Origin: Ruminiclostridium sp.
GTDB lineage: Bacteria > Bacillota > Clostridia > Oscillospirales > Ruminococcaceae
Reading direction: 5' to 3'
Assembly (NCBI GenBank): GCA_024682455.1
Contig: JAIKZF010000109.1
Coordinates: forward strand, 1 to 42,359
DNA: 42,359 nt
This document shows, in pieces, positions 1 through 7,463 of this stretch. Within the stretch, counting starts at the first letter, position 1. Each line of letters begins with the position of its first letter. The notes beneath the pieces were generated by a model. It searched no databases. It was not told where the DNA came from and saw nothing but the letters and a program-made list of their open reading frames with translations. Position numbers and translations under genes: made by a program.

Positions 1-23
1 TATTCCTATTCAGAAATTTCCTC

Positions 24-52
24 TTGACATTTTGTTCCCGACAGGATATAAT
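24..52 (+). promoter_or_regulatory. Consensus sigma-A promoter of the repressor/SRAP operon
   Basis: TTGACA at 24-29 and TATAAT at 47-52 are separated by exactly 17 bp, a perfect consensus. Transcription should start near 59, giving a leader of about 35 nt before the ATG at 95. A perfect 8-bp palindrome, GAAATTTC at 13-20, lies just upstream of the -35 and could be part of an operator, but this is only a guess. Confidence 0.85.
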
Positions 53-94
53 GTAATTGATGAGAAAATAAGCCCGCCAAAGAAAGGACTTAAA

Positions 95-889
95 ATGACA
101 GATATAAAATATAACGCGAAGTCAGCAAAGGAAAATAACGAGATAGGCAGTAAAATTGCCGTCCTGCGCAAAAAACGCCGCCTTACGCAGAGCGGCCTCG
201 CACGGAAGCTCGCGGGGCTGGGCGTGTGCGTGCAGACGCCCGCCGTGACGAAATGGGAGAACGGCACGACTGTCCCGAACGCGTATCAGCTTATCGCCTT
301 GTGCGTGGCGCTGAATGTCACGGATATGATACCGGAGTTCACGGGAATGGCGAAGCTGCCGGACTTTGAGCTGAATGAGCAGGGACTGAAAAAGCTCGAC
401 GAGTACCGCGGGCTGCTTGTCGCGTCCGGCAGGTACAAGCCGCTGACCGACGAAACGCCGCCCGCCTGCGCGGCTGTCACGATACCGACAAGCTATATCA
501 GGGCTGCCGCGGGCATGGGGAACTTCATGGACGAGGAGTGCTTCGAGGACATGGAGTACCCCGAGAGCGCCGTGCCCTCGGGAACGGACTTTGCGCTGTT
601 CGTCGACGGCGAGAGTATGTCGCCCATTTACATCAACGGTCAGGTCGTGTTCGTGCAGCAATGTGAGACTGTGCGCCCCGGCCAGGTCGGGATATTTTCT
701 ATCGACAACGAGGTAGTCATCAAGATCTACGACGAGCAGGAGCCCGACGAAACAAACAAAGAAGATTTTACGGACAGCAGCGGGCTCGTTCACCCGCAGG
801 TCGTCCTGCGCTCCTATAACAGCGCCTGGGCGCCACGGCCTGTGTACCCGTATCAGGAGTTTCACGTTTACGGGAGAGTGCTGAACTGA
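95..889 (+). CDS. LexA/CI-like transcriptional repressor (XRE HTH + S24 self-cleaving peptidase)
   Basis: 264 aa. An N-terminal XRE-type helix-turn-helix (about residues 18-78, with TQSGLARKL and the AVTKWENG recognition segment) is joined to a C-terminal S24/LexA peptidase domain (about 130-264). The Ser-Lys dyad is visible: Ser174 in DGESMSP and Lys210 in VVIKIY. The likely self-cleavage bond is Ala139-Gly140. In this family DNA damage, through RecA filaments, triggers self-cleavage and derepression; that it happens here is inferred. The ATG at 95 is chosen because it follows AAAGGA at 83-88, and the in-frame ATG at 32 lies inside the promoter spacer. The gene heads a three-gene operon with an SRAP protein, which fits a DNA-damage role. 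It may be a second SOS-type or phage-derived repressor rather than the global LexA. Confidence 0.85.
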   Translation: MTDIKYNAKSAKENNEIGSKIAVLRKKRRLTQSGLARKLAGLGVCVQTPAVTKWENGTTVPNAYQLIALCVALNVTDMIPEFTGMAKLPDFELNEQGLKKLDEYRGLLVASGRYKPLTDETPPACAAVTIPTSYIRAAAGMGNFMDEECFEDMEYPESAVPSGTDFALFVDGESMSPIYINGQVVFVQQCETVRPGQVGIFSIDNEVVIKIYDEQEPDETNKEDFTDSSGLVHPQVVLRSYNSAWAPRPVYPYQEFHVYGRVLN

Positions 890-906
890 CGGAGGGAACG
901 AAAGCG

Positions 907-1536
907 ATGTGTACAAGATTTTACGCCGACACCGACAAAGAGCTGAAACCGATGATCACCGCCGCACAGCGTGTGTCGTTCGCGCAGCAGATGATGATAG
1001 ATCTGGCGCGCCCGCTTTCTATGTGCGGCGAGATACGCCCGACAGATATCGCCGCAGTGCTCGCGCCGGATAAAAAAGGAAACAAAGCCGTATTTCCCAT
1101 GCAGTGGGGTTTTCACGTCGACGGCTTCAAGGACCCGCTCGTAAACGCCCGTATCGAGACCGCCGCCGAGAAGCCGACCTTCCGCGATTCGTGGTACCGG
1201 CGGCGCTGCGTGATTCCCGCTTCGTGGTACTTCGAATGGCAGCATTCCATGCTCCCGACCGGCAGGAAGAATGTCGGCCCCAAATACGCGATACAGCCCC
1301 GGGGCGCTGATGTGACATGGCTCGCGGGGCTCTACCGCATGGAGGAGTACAACGGCTTCCGATACCCGACCTTCGTCGTGCTCACCCGCGAGCCCTGCGA
1401 AGCTGTGCAGGGGCTGCACGACCGTATGCCTGTGATACTGCCGGAGTCGGCGGTCGATGAATGGATAGCTCCGAACGGCGACCCCGACAAGGCTGCCGAA
1501 AAGGCGCTGACTGATCTTGTACCCGAAAGGGTCTGA
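907..1536 (+). CDS. SRAP domain protein (YedK/HMCES-like abasic-site crosslinker)
   Basis: 209 aa. This family covalently traps abasic sites in single-stranded DNA through the amino-terminal cysteine exposed after Met removal. The expected residues are present: Cys2 in MCTRFY, Asn80 and Glu84 in the NARIETAAEKP block, Glu110 in PASWYFEW, and His171 in HDRMPVIL. The length is typical for bacterial members. The start is supported by GGAGGG at 891-896, immediately after the stop of the upstream repressor gene (17-nt gap), so the two are cotranscribed. The pairing with a self-cleaving repressor suggests damage-inducible expression. SRAP genes were named for association with SOS regulation, so the context agrees with family knowledge. 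Confidence 0.9.
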   Translation: MCTRFYADTDKELKPMITAAQRVSFAQQMMIDLARPLSMCGEIRPTDIAAVLAPDKKGNKAVFPMQWGFHVDGFKDPLVNARIETAAEKPTFRDSWYRRRCVIPASWYFEWQHSMLPTGRKNVGPKYAIQPRGADVTWLAGLYRMEEYNGFRYPTFVVLTREPCEAVQGLHDRMPVILPESAVDEWIAPNGDPDKAAEKALTDLVPERV

Positions 1537-1553
1537 CTTAAGGAGAAGACGGA

Positions 1554-2534
1554 ATGACGAACAGGAAAAAACGGATAATTAAGATCACGGTGATCATAAT
1601 TGCGGGACTGGTGATCCTTGAGCTGCTTCTAAGCTTGGGTCTCGTTTTCTTCGCGATAGGCAGCTTCGACGGAATGGAAAGCATACCCGACGCGAAACGG
1701 ATAATGAGCGATGAGGTCAGAGCGAAGATAGAACAGAATACAGCCGCGCTCAGGTCAAAGACCGGGGAATGGCTTGCGGGAGCGGATATATCGGAAATAA
1801 GCATTACCGCCGATGACGGCGCTGTGCTTTACGCGGATATGCTGAGCACGGAAAGTCATAAATGGGCGATACTGCTGCACGGATATAAACGCACAAGAGA
1901 GCGCGTATACAACTACGGACGCTTTTATGCCGGGCAGGGCTTCGGGTTGATTATGCCTGATCTGCGCGGTCACGGCAAAAGCGGCGGTGCGTTCATCGGA
2001 ATGGGCTGGCTCGACAGAACCGACATTAAAAAATGGACAGAGCTTATAATCTCCCGCGACCCGGAAGCTGAGATAGTTCTCCACGGAGTGTCGATGGGCG
2101 GCGCGGCTGTACTTATGACTTCCGGCGAGGAGCTTCCGCCGAATGTGAAGTGCATCGTTTCCGACTGTGCCTATTCATCGGTATGGGAGCAGTTTGCGAA
2201 TGTAATGAAGAGCTACACCGGACTACCCGAGTTTCCGCTGATGTACACCGCAAGCTTTTTTGCGAAGCTGCTGGCGGGATATTCCTATGACGAGGCCTCA
2301 TCGCTTGAACAGGTAAAGAAGTCTTCCCTGCCCATACTGTTCATTCACGGCAAAAACGACACATTTGTCCTGCCGTATATGGCGGAGAAGCTTTATGCCG
2401 CTCACCCTGACGGTGAACTGATCATGACAGACGGAGCCGAACACGGACAGGCAATGTACATAGAGCCGGAGAGCTATTTTGATTCGGTATTCGGGTTCAT
2501 AGAAAGGTACTTTTCCCGGGAGACCATAAGCTGA
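1554..2534 (+). CDS. Membrane-anchored alpha/beta hydrolase
   Basis: 326 aa. One hydrophobic segment at about residues 8-36 after a basic start (NRKKRIIK) indicates a signal anchor, so the catalytic domain is probably extracytoplasmic. The hydrolase fold is marked by the oxyanion-type HGYKRTRE motif, DLRGHGKSGG, the nucleophile elbow GVSMGG (Ser180), Asp269 in HGKNDTF and His297 in GAEHGQ, which together make a complete catalytic triad. It resembles YqkD/Bem46-type serine hydrolases, for which substrates are mostly unknown. It begins 17 nt after the SRAP gene with AAGGAG upstream, and ends just before a hairpin terminator, so it is the last gene of the operon. Its link to DNA repair is unclear. 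Confidence 0.85.
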   Translation: MTNRKKRIIKITVIIIAGLVILELLLSLGLVFFAIGSFDGMESIPDAKRIMSDEVRAKIEQNTAALRSKTGEWLAGADISEISITADDGAVLYADMLSTESHKWAILLHGYKRTRERVYNYGRFYAGQGFGLIMPDLRGHGKSGGAFIGMGWLDRTDIKKWTELIISRDPEAEIVLHGVSMGGAAVLMTSGEELPPNVKCIVSDCAYSSVWEQFANVMKSYTGLPEFPLMYTASFFAKLLAGYSYDEASSLEQVKKSSLPILFIHGKNDTFVLPYMAEKLYAAHPDGELIMTDGAEHGQAMYIEPESYFDSVFGFIERYFSRETIS

Positions 2535-2541
2535 CAAAAGC

Positions 2542-2581
2542 AAAGGTCATAGGCCGCGGCAATGCGGTCTATGACCTTTTT
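2542..2581. terminator. Rho-independent terminator between convergent genes
   Basis: Inverted repeat: AAAGGTCATAG (2542-2552) pairs with CTATGACCTTT (2569-2579), with an inner CCGC/GCGG extension, followed by further T residues on the + strand. It serves the upstream + operon. On the - strand the second arm ends in CTTTGCTTTTG, so it may also stop transcription of the convergent lipoprotein gene. Confidence 0.8.
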
Positions 2582-2616
2582 CATACGTGATATCAATGCC
2601 GCGGGAAGCAGCGGCT

Positions 2617-4338
2617 TCATAACGCCGTGCGCGGCAGGTCGGCGAGCAGGAAGAGCGTAACGATATCCGCCGTTCCCACCTCGGGGATATTGAGCTCATA
2701 ATGGAATACGGGCTTGCCGTCCTTTATCTCGACGAAAACGCCTGCGTCGGTGTTTACGGTGATGCTGCCGGAGCTCAGGAGCACCACATCGTAGGCAATT
2801 ATCCGCTCGGAGAAGTCAGGCTCTCTGTCGATAAGACCGCTGCCGTACGTTTCCCTGAATTTTGCGAGCTCCTCGCGGTCGGTGATGAGGCCGCTCGTAT
2901 ACATACCCTCGCCGGAGAAGTAATCATGCGTATAGCTGAAACCCGCGGGATAGCCGACGTTCAGGACGGGCTGCTGCTGTTGCTGCGAGGCCGGAGCCTG
3001 CGTGTTGTAGCTGCGGGGCTCCTGCGAGAAGTAGTCGGTGATTATGCGGACGAGCATATCGTTGAGCCTCTCGACCGTGTAGCTGCCGATAGTCGGTTCA
3101 AGGTGCGAATCGCCGATGCCGCTGTCGTCGGTGAGGAACGTGTATGTACCGCCGGTCGCTATCGCCATTGTGCGGCAGAGGAACTCGGTGTCGGTATTCA
3201 CGCCGCTGGAGGCTACGGGTATAATGCGTATGCCCTTCTGCGCCGCCGTTCTGATGATGTTTTCGAGCTCGGCAATGCCGTCGTCGCGGTGAGGAGGCGC
3301 GTCGAGAACGAGGAACATCAGTTTTTCGCTGCCGGAGCGCCACTCGTGACCCGCTATGCCGTTCTTAAGGGCGCGGGTGACTGCCTCGGGATAGTCTCCG
3401 CCTCCGTCCGCGCGCTGATCCTCAAGGTGCTCGATAGCTATGTTGATGCGGTCGGTGAAGCCGAAATCACGCACAACGTAATCGTCGCCCTCGTCACGGT
3501 AGAAGTTGACGCTGAGCATTGTCTGCACGCCGGTCTCGTTCATTACGCGGTCGATGACGCTGGCAAGCTCCGACTGGAGATAGCGCAGCTCATCACTCAT
3601 CGAGCCCGTGGTGTCGATCATGAACATAAGGTCGAGCTGTGTGCGCATGGGGGCCGGGTCGGGCATTTCTATCTCTACGGCTGTGTCGGTGTCTTTATAG
3701 TCCTTCGGGACATCCGCTGTCACGGCTCTGACGTCCGCTGTCTCGACTATGATCTTGTCGGGCACGGGGCTGTCGGAGGATGTTATGCCCGCGAAAAGGA
3801 ACGCCTCGCCGCGGCTGTCCGTTACGGTCTCCCACAGAAGCTTATTGCCGGAGGCGAGCTTTACGGTGAGACCCGCGCCGGGCTGACCCTGGCATTTTAC
3901 TCTGACGAGGACGCGGTCAAGCGTGTTCAGCCGCCATTCCTCGGATATCTCCTGCCATTCCTTACGCTGTGCGAAAAGACTGCGCCAATAAGCGAAATTA
4001 GTATTGTCGCGCCATTCGCCTCCGGTAAGGAGCCCCGCGCGCGACTGGTCGGTGAGCTTCGGCTCGGTGTGTGTATCATCGACCTTGAAATCGTCTTCCC
4101 AGACATAATCCTCGGCAGCGTAGTCCAAGGCGTAGGTAGCTGCGGGGGTCGCTGCCGCAGTAGTCACGGGAGCGTAGCCCTCCGAGGCTTCGCCCTTGCT
4201 TCCGCCGTCCGCGGCGCTCTTGCCCTCGGAGGGCGCTGCTGTTGCCGCCGGGGACGAAGATCCGGTCCCGCCCGCGCATGATGCCGCCGATGCTATGAGA
4301 GCGGCGATAAGTAATGAAGCAGTAATTCTCTTTTTCAT
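2617..4338 (-). CDS. von Willebrand factor A (vWA) domain lipoprotein
   Basis: 573 aa. The start at 4338 is chosen because it gives a lipoprotein signal (MKKRITASLLIAALIASAAS before Cys) and follows AGGACAGG; an in-frame start further upstream (4449) would lie in the promoter. After the lipobox cysteine comes a Ser/Ala/Thr-rich linker (to about residue 75), a carboxypeptidase-regulatory-like beta domain (about 140-195) and a vWA domain (about 232-425). The vWA domain has an intact MIDAS: DTTGSMS near residues 239-245, plus downstream Thr (EAVTRAL) and Asp (LVLDAPPH). The C-terminal 150 residues have no recognised domain. It should sit on the outer face of the membrane and bind a protein ligand through a metal ion. 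Its promoter lies in the shared control region with the 4798 operon. Confidence 0.85.
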   Translation of the reverse strand: MKKRITASLLIAALIASAASCAGGTGSSSPAATAAPSEGKSAADGGSKGEASEGYAPVTTAAATPAATYALDYAAEDYVWEDDFKVDDTHTEPKLTDQSRAGLLTGGEWRDNTNFAYWRSLFAQRKEWQEISEEWRLNTLDRVLVRVKCQGQPGAGLTVKLASGNKLLWETVTDSRGEAFLFAGITSSDSPVPDKIIVETADVRAVTADVPKDYKDTDTAVEIEMPDPAPMRTQLDLMFMIDTTGSMSDELRYLQSELASVIDRVMNETGVQTMLSVNFYRDEGDDYVVRDFGFTDRINIAIEHLEDQRADGGGDYPEAVTRALKNGIAGHEWRSGSEKLMFLVLDAPPHRDDGIAELENIIRTAAQKGIRIIPVASSGVNTDTEFLCRTMAIATGGTYTFLTDDSGIGDSHLEPTIGSYTVERLNDMLVRIITDYFSQEPRSYNTQAPASQQQQQPVLNVGYPAGFSYTHDYFSGEGMYTSGLITDREELAKFRETYGSGLIDREPDFSERIIAYDVVLLSSGSITVNTDAGVFVEIKDGKPVFHYELNIPEVGTADIVTLFLLADLPRTAL

Positions 4339-4420
4339 ATTCCTGTCCTTTCCCGCTGATTGCCTTTCTGATATAAACACTTCACAAAACGTCAAAAGGT
4401 TGCAGTTTTTTCTTTTTTTC

Positions 4421-4449
4421 ATTATACCACGTTTTTCGCTCCGGTTCAA
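4421..4449 (-). promoter_or_regulatory. Promoter of the vWA lipoprotein gene
   Basis: Read on the - strand: TTGAAC (4449-4444) and TATAAT (4426-4421), 17-bp spacing. The predicted start is near 4414, leaving a leader of about 75 nt before the ATG at 4338. The repeat cluster at 4455-4519 lies immediately upstream of the -35. Confidence 0.65.
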
Positions 4450-4454
4450 GTGTC

Positions 4455-4519
4455 AAACGGTTACATTCCGTTTACGAAACGGTTACAGATCTCCGGAAAA
4501 GGTTACATTCTGTAACCTT
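4455..4519. promoter_or_regulatory. Putative operator array between two divergent promoters (TTACA repeats)
   Basis: GGTTACA occurs at 4459-4465, 4481-4487 and 4501-4507. The first two are within AAACGGTTACA (4455-4465 and 4477-4487). TTAC-type cores at 4461, 4472 (TTACG) and 4483 are spaced exactly 11 bp, one helical turn. The last copy forms a perfect palindrome with 9-bp arms (4499-4507 and 4511-4519) that overlaps the -35 of the + promoter. Direct repeats at 11-bp spacing are typical of OmpR/PhoB-family response-regulator sites; which protein binds here is unknown. Confidence 0.6.
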
Positions 4520-4546
4520 GACTATTTTGCCGCTTTGTGATATAAT
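4518..4546 (+). promoter_or_regulatory. Extended -10 promoter upstream of the CNNM-like gene
   Basis: TTGACT (4518-4523) and TATAAT (4541-4546), spacing 17 bp, with TG at 4538-4539 forming an extended -10. The predicted start is near 4553. The first well-supported start codon downstream is at 4798, so the leader would be about 245 nt and cover the disrupted small ORF at 4548-4771. Confidence 0.75.
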
Positions 4547-4547
4547 C

Positions 4548-4771
4548 ATGTGGAACGGTATTTATCTGTACCTCGACGGACAGGCCGTTGGCGTTTACGA
4601 CACGCTCTTTGAGGCAGAGTCCGCCATGGGCATACACACAAACAGCGAACATGCCACGTCTACACAGAGGACATAAAAGCCGGCACCCGCGGCCTTTTCG
4701 GGATATACGGCACTCCCGGAGAGGTGGACGGCGCTCCCGGCCGGGACAGAGAGAACTTCTGCTGCCGCTGA
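4548..4771 (+). pseudogene. Possible frameshifted small gene in the leader of the CNNM-like gene
   Basis: Two reading frames look like one interrupted small protein. The first (4548-4676) reads MWNGIYLYLDGQAVGVYDTL and continues with FEAESAMG to a stop. The frame offset by two (open from about 4650 to the TGA at 4769-4771) reads HVYTEDIKAGTRGLFGIYG and then TPGEVDGAPG. Both have codon use like the neighbouring genes. No ribosome binding site precedes the ATG at 4548, and that ATG lies between the -10 and the predicted transcript start, so translation from it is doubtful. It could be a decayed gene, a sequencing error, or coincidental coding-like leader RNA. I do not recognise the family. Confidence 0.35.
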
Positions 4772-4797
4772 AATAATTTATATTTACCGGAGAAAAA

Positions 4798-6054
4798 ATG
4801 GACGACCAGATACGAACTCTGCTGATACTTATAATTCTTGTTTTTCTGTCGGCGTTCTTTTCAGCCGCCGAGACAGCGTATACCAGCGCTAACAAGATAC
4901 GTCTGCGCAGCCGCGCGGACAACGGCTCGAAAAAGGCTGCGCGCGCTCTTACTGTGATCGAGCGCTACGACAAGACTCTGACCACCATACTTATCGGCAA
5001 CAATATCGTCAATATCCTCACCTCCGCTCTCGCTACCGTGATGTTCATATCGCTGCTCGGAGAGCACGGAACGGCTGTCTCGACGCTTGCGGTGACTGTG
5101 GTGGTGCTGATATTCGGAGAGATACTCCCGAAAACGATAGCCAAGATACACGCGGAGAATTTCGCCTGCGCGATAAGCGGGATAATGCGCCTGCTCATCA
5201 TCGTGTTCACGCCGCTGTCGGCTGTTTTCATACTGCTCCAGAAGGCTGCCGCGCTCATATTCCGCGGCAAGGGCGAAGAGGTCAGCATGACCGAGCAGGA
5301 GCTTATGCATATAATCGACGAGATCGAGGACGAGGGCGTTCTTGAGGAACAGGAGAGCGATCTTGTGCGCAGCGCCCTTGAGTTCGACGAGACCCTTGTC
5401 CCTGCTGTCATGACGCCGCGCGTAAACGTGGTCGCGGCTGAGATAAACACGGGCATAGACGATCTGCGAGAGCTTTTCCTTCGCGAGGGCTATTCCCGCA
5501 TACCCGTCTATGAAAAGACCATTGACCACATAGTGGGCGTGGTGCGGCATAAGGACTTTTTCGCCATGCTTGTGCGCGGCGGGAATTTCTATGTGCGCGA
5601 CGTGGTCCAGGAAACGCTGTTCATACCGAACCTTATGAAGATATCCGATGTGCTGCGGCAGATGCAGCGCAAAAAAACTCACCTTGCCGTGGTAGTCGAT
5701 CAGTACGGAGGCACCGAGGGCATTGTCACCATGGAGGATATTATCGAGGAGCTGGTCGGTGAGATCTGGGACGAGAACGACGAGGTCACGGCTCCCGTAA
5801 AATTTATCGGTGACAGTGTGTTCGAGACCCGCGGCGATGTAACAAGAAACGATTTCAACCGCTACTTCGAGGACAGATTCGAGATAGTCTCCGACAGCAA
5901 TACAGTCGGCGGCTGGATATACGAGCTTTTCGGACGCATACCCGACGAGGGCGACAGCATAGAGACAGAGGACTTCCGCATCACCGTGGAGAGCCTCGAC
6001 GATCTGCGCGTCGGCAAGCTGCGCTTTGAGATAAAGGATAAGAAAGAGGACTGA
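4798..6054 (+). CDS. CNNM/CorC-type membrane protein (DUF21-CBS-CBS-CorC_HlyC)
   Basis: 418 aa. The N-terminal DUF21 membrane domain (about residues 1-180) shows FFSAAETAYTSANKIRLR and the GEILPKTIAK motif typical of CNNM proteins. A CBS pair follows (about 195-325: VMTPRVNVV and YSRIPVYE, then VVVDQYGGTEGIVTMED), and a CorC/HlyC C-terminal domain (about 335-415: GGWIYELFGRIPDEGD). Family members transport or regulate Mg2+ (bacterial CNNM/CorC, YhdP/MpfA); older annotations call them hemolysins. GGAG at 4789-4792 supports the ATG. It is followed after 3 nt by an NfeD-like gene, so the two form an operon. The leader from the promoter at 4518 is long and could hold regulation, but I see no M-box riboswitch. 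Confidence 0.9.
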   Translation: MDDQIRTLLILIILVFLSAFFSAAETAYTSANKIRLRSRADNGSKKAARALTVIERYDKTLTTILIGNNIVNILTSALATVMFISLLGEHGTAVSTLAVTVVVLIFGEILPKTIAKIHAENFACAISGIMRLLIIVFTPLSAVFILLQKAAALIFRGKGEEVSMTEQELMHIIDEIEDEGVLEEQESDLVRSALEFDETLVPAVMTPRVNVVAAEINTGIDDLRELFLREGYSRIPVYEKTIDHIVGVVRHKDFFAMLVRGGNFYVRDVVQETLFIPNLMKISDVLRQMQRKKTHLAVVVDQYGGTEGIVTMEDIIEELVGEIWDENDEVTAPVKFIGDSVFETRGDVTRNDFNRYFEDRFEIVSDSNTVGGWIYELFGRIPDEGDSIETEDFRITVESLDDLRVGKLRFEIKDKKED

Positions 6055-6057
6055 CGC

Positions 6058-6630
6058 ATGGAATTCTATATCCTTGTCACCGTGGTATGTATAACCGCGT
6101 TCACGGCGGATATGATACTGAGGTACATGGAAAAAATACGCTCCTTCGGAATGGAGGAGCGTCTTCATAATATAAAGGGAAGCACAATACCGATAGAGGA
6201 CTTCATTCCTCACAACATCACCATGCTCACCGTATTCGGGACCGCGCTTGGGGTATTCGGCATCTTCACCAAGCTGATAGGGCTGCACCCGTTCGTGGGC
6301 TTTCCGCTGAGCGTAGCTTTCGGCTGCTCCGTGAATTTTACCGTCATGCATTTCATAAAGCCCTTCGTCGCAAGCGTCACCGGCGAGGAGCTTTCCGCCG
6401 ATACCGATATAAGCGGTACCGCCGGGGTCTGTATCGAGCCTATCCCCGCCGACGATTACGGCAGGATATGTATTGAATACAAGGGCAGGCACTACGAATT
6501 TGACGCGGTATCGGAGAACGAAACTGATATCGGCAAGGACGAGCCTGTCGTCGTCCTCTACCGCGAAGACGGTATGTGCGTTGTGGAAAAACAGTCCGAG
6601 GTGACAGATATACTAAACGAGGAAACATAA
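6058..6630 (+). CDS. NfeD-like membrane protein with C-terminal OB-type domain
   Basis: 190 aa. Three hydrophobic segments (about residues 2-20, 52-75 and 78-100) are followed by a soluble beta-rich domain (about 115-190; GTAGVCIEPI, YGRICIEYKG and VVVLYREDGMCVVEK) resembling the OB-fold of NfeD/YqiJ proteins. NfeD proteins normally work with SPFH/flotillin scaffolds in the membrane; none is in the window. It follows the CNNM gene by 3 nt, so a joint membrane role is likely. Its last codons are part of a 33-bp sequence repeated at 6881-6913. Confidence 0.65.
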   Translation: MEFYILVTVVCITAFTADMILRYMEKIRSFGMEERLHNIKGSTIPIEDFIPHNITMLTVFGTALGVFGIFTKLIGLHPFVGFPLSVAFGCSVNFTVMHFIKPFVASVTGEELSADTDISGTAGVCIEPIPADDYGRICIEYKGRHYEFDAVSENETDIGKDEPVVVLYREDGMCVVEKQSEVTDILNEET

Positions 6631-6885
6631 GCTTCCTCGTCTGAGAGTGTCAAAGTAGCCGCTTGCGCTCGAGTGACCGCTTACGCTCGAGAACGAGAAC
6701 AAGTTGCCTCCGGCGGCCACCCCTTTAAAAAGGGGTGGACCCTAAACTAAATCCCGTACCACGGAGATCCGTTACGCGAATCAAAACCAATGGTCTTTTC
6801 TTAATGTAAGTTAAAGAAATAGCGGCTCCTCTTAAATTACAAAAGGAGCCGCTTGCTTGTCAATAATGTCTTGATTGACATACTG
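6611..6885. repeat. Repeat-rich non-coding block
   Basis: No gene is supported here. It contains the first copy of a repeated stem (6611-6642, overlapping the end of the NfeD-like gene), a direct repeat CCGCTTGCGCTCGAG/CCGCTTACGCTCGAG at 6659-6673 and 6677-6691, a palindrome with 10-bp arms CCACCCCTTT/AAAGGGGTGG (6717-6738), and a hairpin AGCGGCTCCT/AGGAGCCGCT (6821-6853). It looks like an assembly of dispersed genomic repeat units. Confidence 0.6.
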
Positions 6886-6915
6886 AAACGAGGGAACATA
6901 AGTTTCCTCGTTTTT
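6886..6915 (+). terminator. Rho-independent terminator of the CNNM/NfeD-like operon
   Basis: AAACGAGGGAA (6886-6896) pairs with TTTCCTCGTTT (6903-6913, one G-U pair) and the T-run continues to 6915. It is a second copy of the stem at the end of the NfeD-like gene (6615-6641), which lacks a T-run. The convergent operon ending at 6933 may share it. Confidence 0.7.
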
Positions 6916-6932
6916 GTATCATCACTACACTA

Positions 6933-7463
6933 TCAGCGCTTATCGGTATTCTGTTTATCCGGCGCTCCCGGAGGGAACGGCACGCCGTTCGCACTGAAAA
7001 CAAGCTTCATAAAAATCGGCATAAATATAAAGATGAGTATGTAGCCAACTATCATACAGGCTATGAACGAGCCGATGAACATCTGAAAAAAAGACGGCAT
7101 ATGCTCCAGCGCCTCGGGAGACGCGTTCGCGCGGGACGTGAAATACGCAAGTCCCACCATGGCAAGCGTGATTATCGGCGTGTAGATGCAGTCCGATATC
7201 AGCGACTCCATGAGCCTTGCCTTTATCGAGCCCGGCCTCGCCTTCACAGCGCGCACCGCGCTCTCCGAAGCCTTCCTGTGCGGAATGAAAGTTCCGATAA
7301 GAAGGCTTATGATAAAGCTTATCACAAAACTGATAAGAAACCCCGGTACCGTGAAGTGACCTCCGAGCAGATTGCCCAGCAGCGACAGACACAGACTCAG
7401 CGTAAAGCCCATGAGCAGGTTCATCTGAAACCCGATCTTCTTCATTTTCTTTGGATCCATCAT
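6933..7463 (-). CDS. Small integral membrane protein of unknown function
   Basis: 176 aa. About four hydrophobic helices (roughly residues 13-34, 38-62, 92-110 and 125-155) are separated by a basic cytoplasmic loop (PHRKASESAVRAVKARPGS). I do not recognise a named family with confidence; it may relate to DUF2798-type proteins. Its ATG overlaps the stop of the superoxide reductase gene (ATGA, 7460-7463), so it is translationally coupled and is the last gene of the flavodiiron/superoxide reductase operon. A role at the membrane in oxygen stress is suggested only by this position. Confidence 0.75.
   Translation of the reverse strand: MMDPKKMKKIGFQMNLLMGFTLSLCLSLLGNLLGGHFTVPGFLISFVISFIISLLIGTFIPHRKASESAVRAVKARPGSIKARLMESLISDCIYTPIITLAMVGLAYFTSRANASPEALEHMPSFFQMFIGSFIACMIVGYILIFIFMPIFMKLVFSANGVPFPPGAPDKQNTDKR

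Noticed and set aside
32-94. Upstream in-frame ATG of the repressor gene at 32
   Set aside because: It lies in the spacer of the consensus promoter (24-52), so it cannot be on the transcript.
2701-4281. A 526-codon + strand open frame opposite the vWA lipoprotein gene
   Set aside because: It is a GC-rich antisense shadow: composition is odd, no domain is recognised, and the - strand frame has a clear lipoprotein signal and vWA motif.
4548-4550. ATG at 4548 as the start of a functional gene
   Set aside because: It falls between the -10 and the predicted transcript start and has no ribosome binding site, so I describe the segment only as a possible broken gene.
4553-4797. An M-box or other riboswitch in the leader of the CNNM-like gene
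   Set aside because: I see coding-like sequence and no conserved riboswitch core; no terminator hairpin precedes the start codon.
4861-6492. A 543-codon - strand open frame opposite the CNNM and NfeD-like genes
   Set aside because: It crosses two genuine genes and has no recognisable motif or ribosome binding site.
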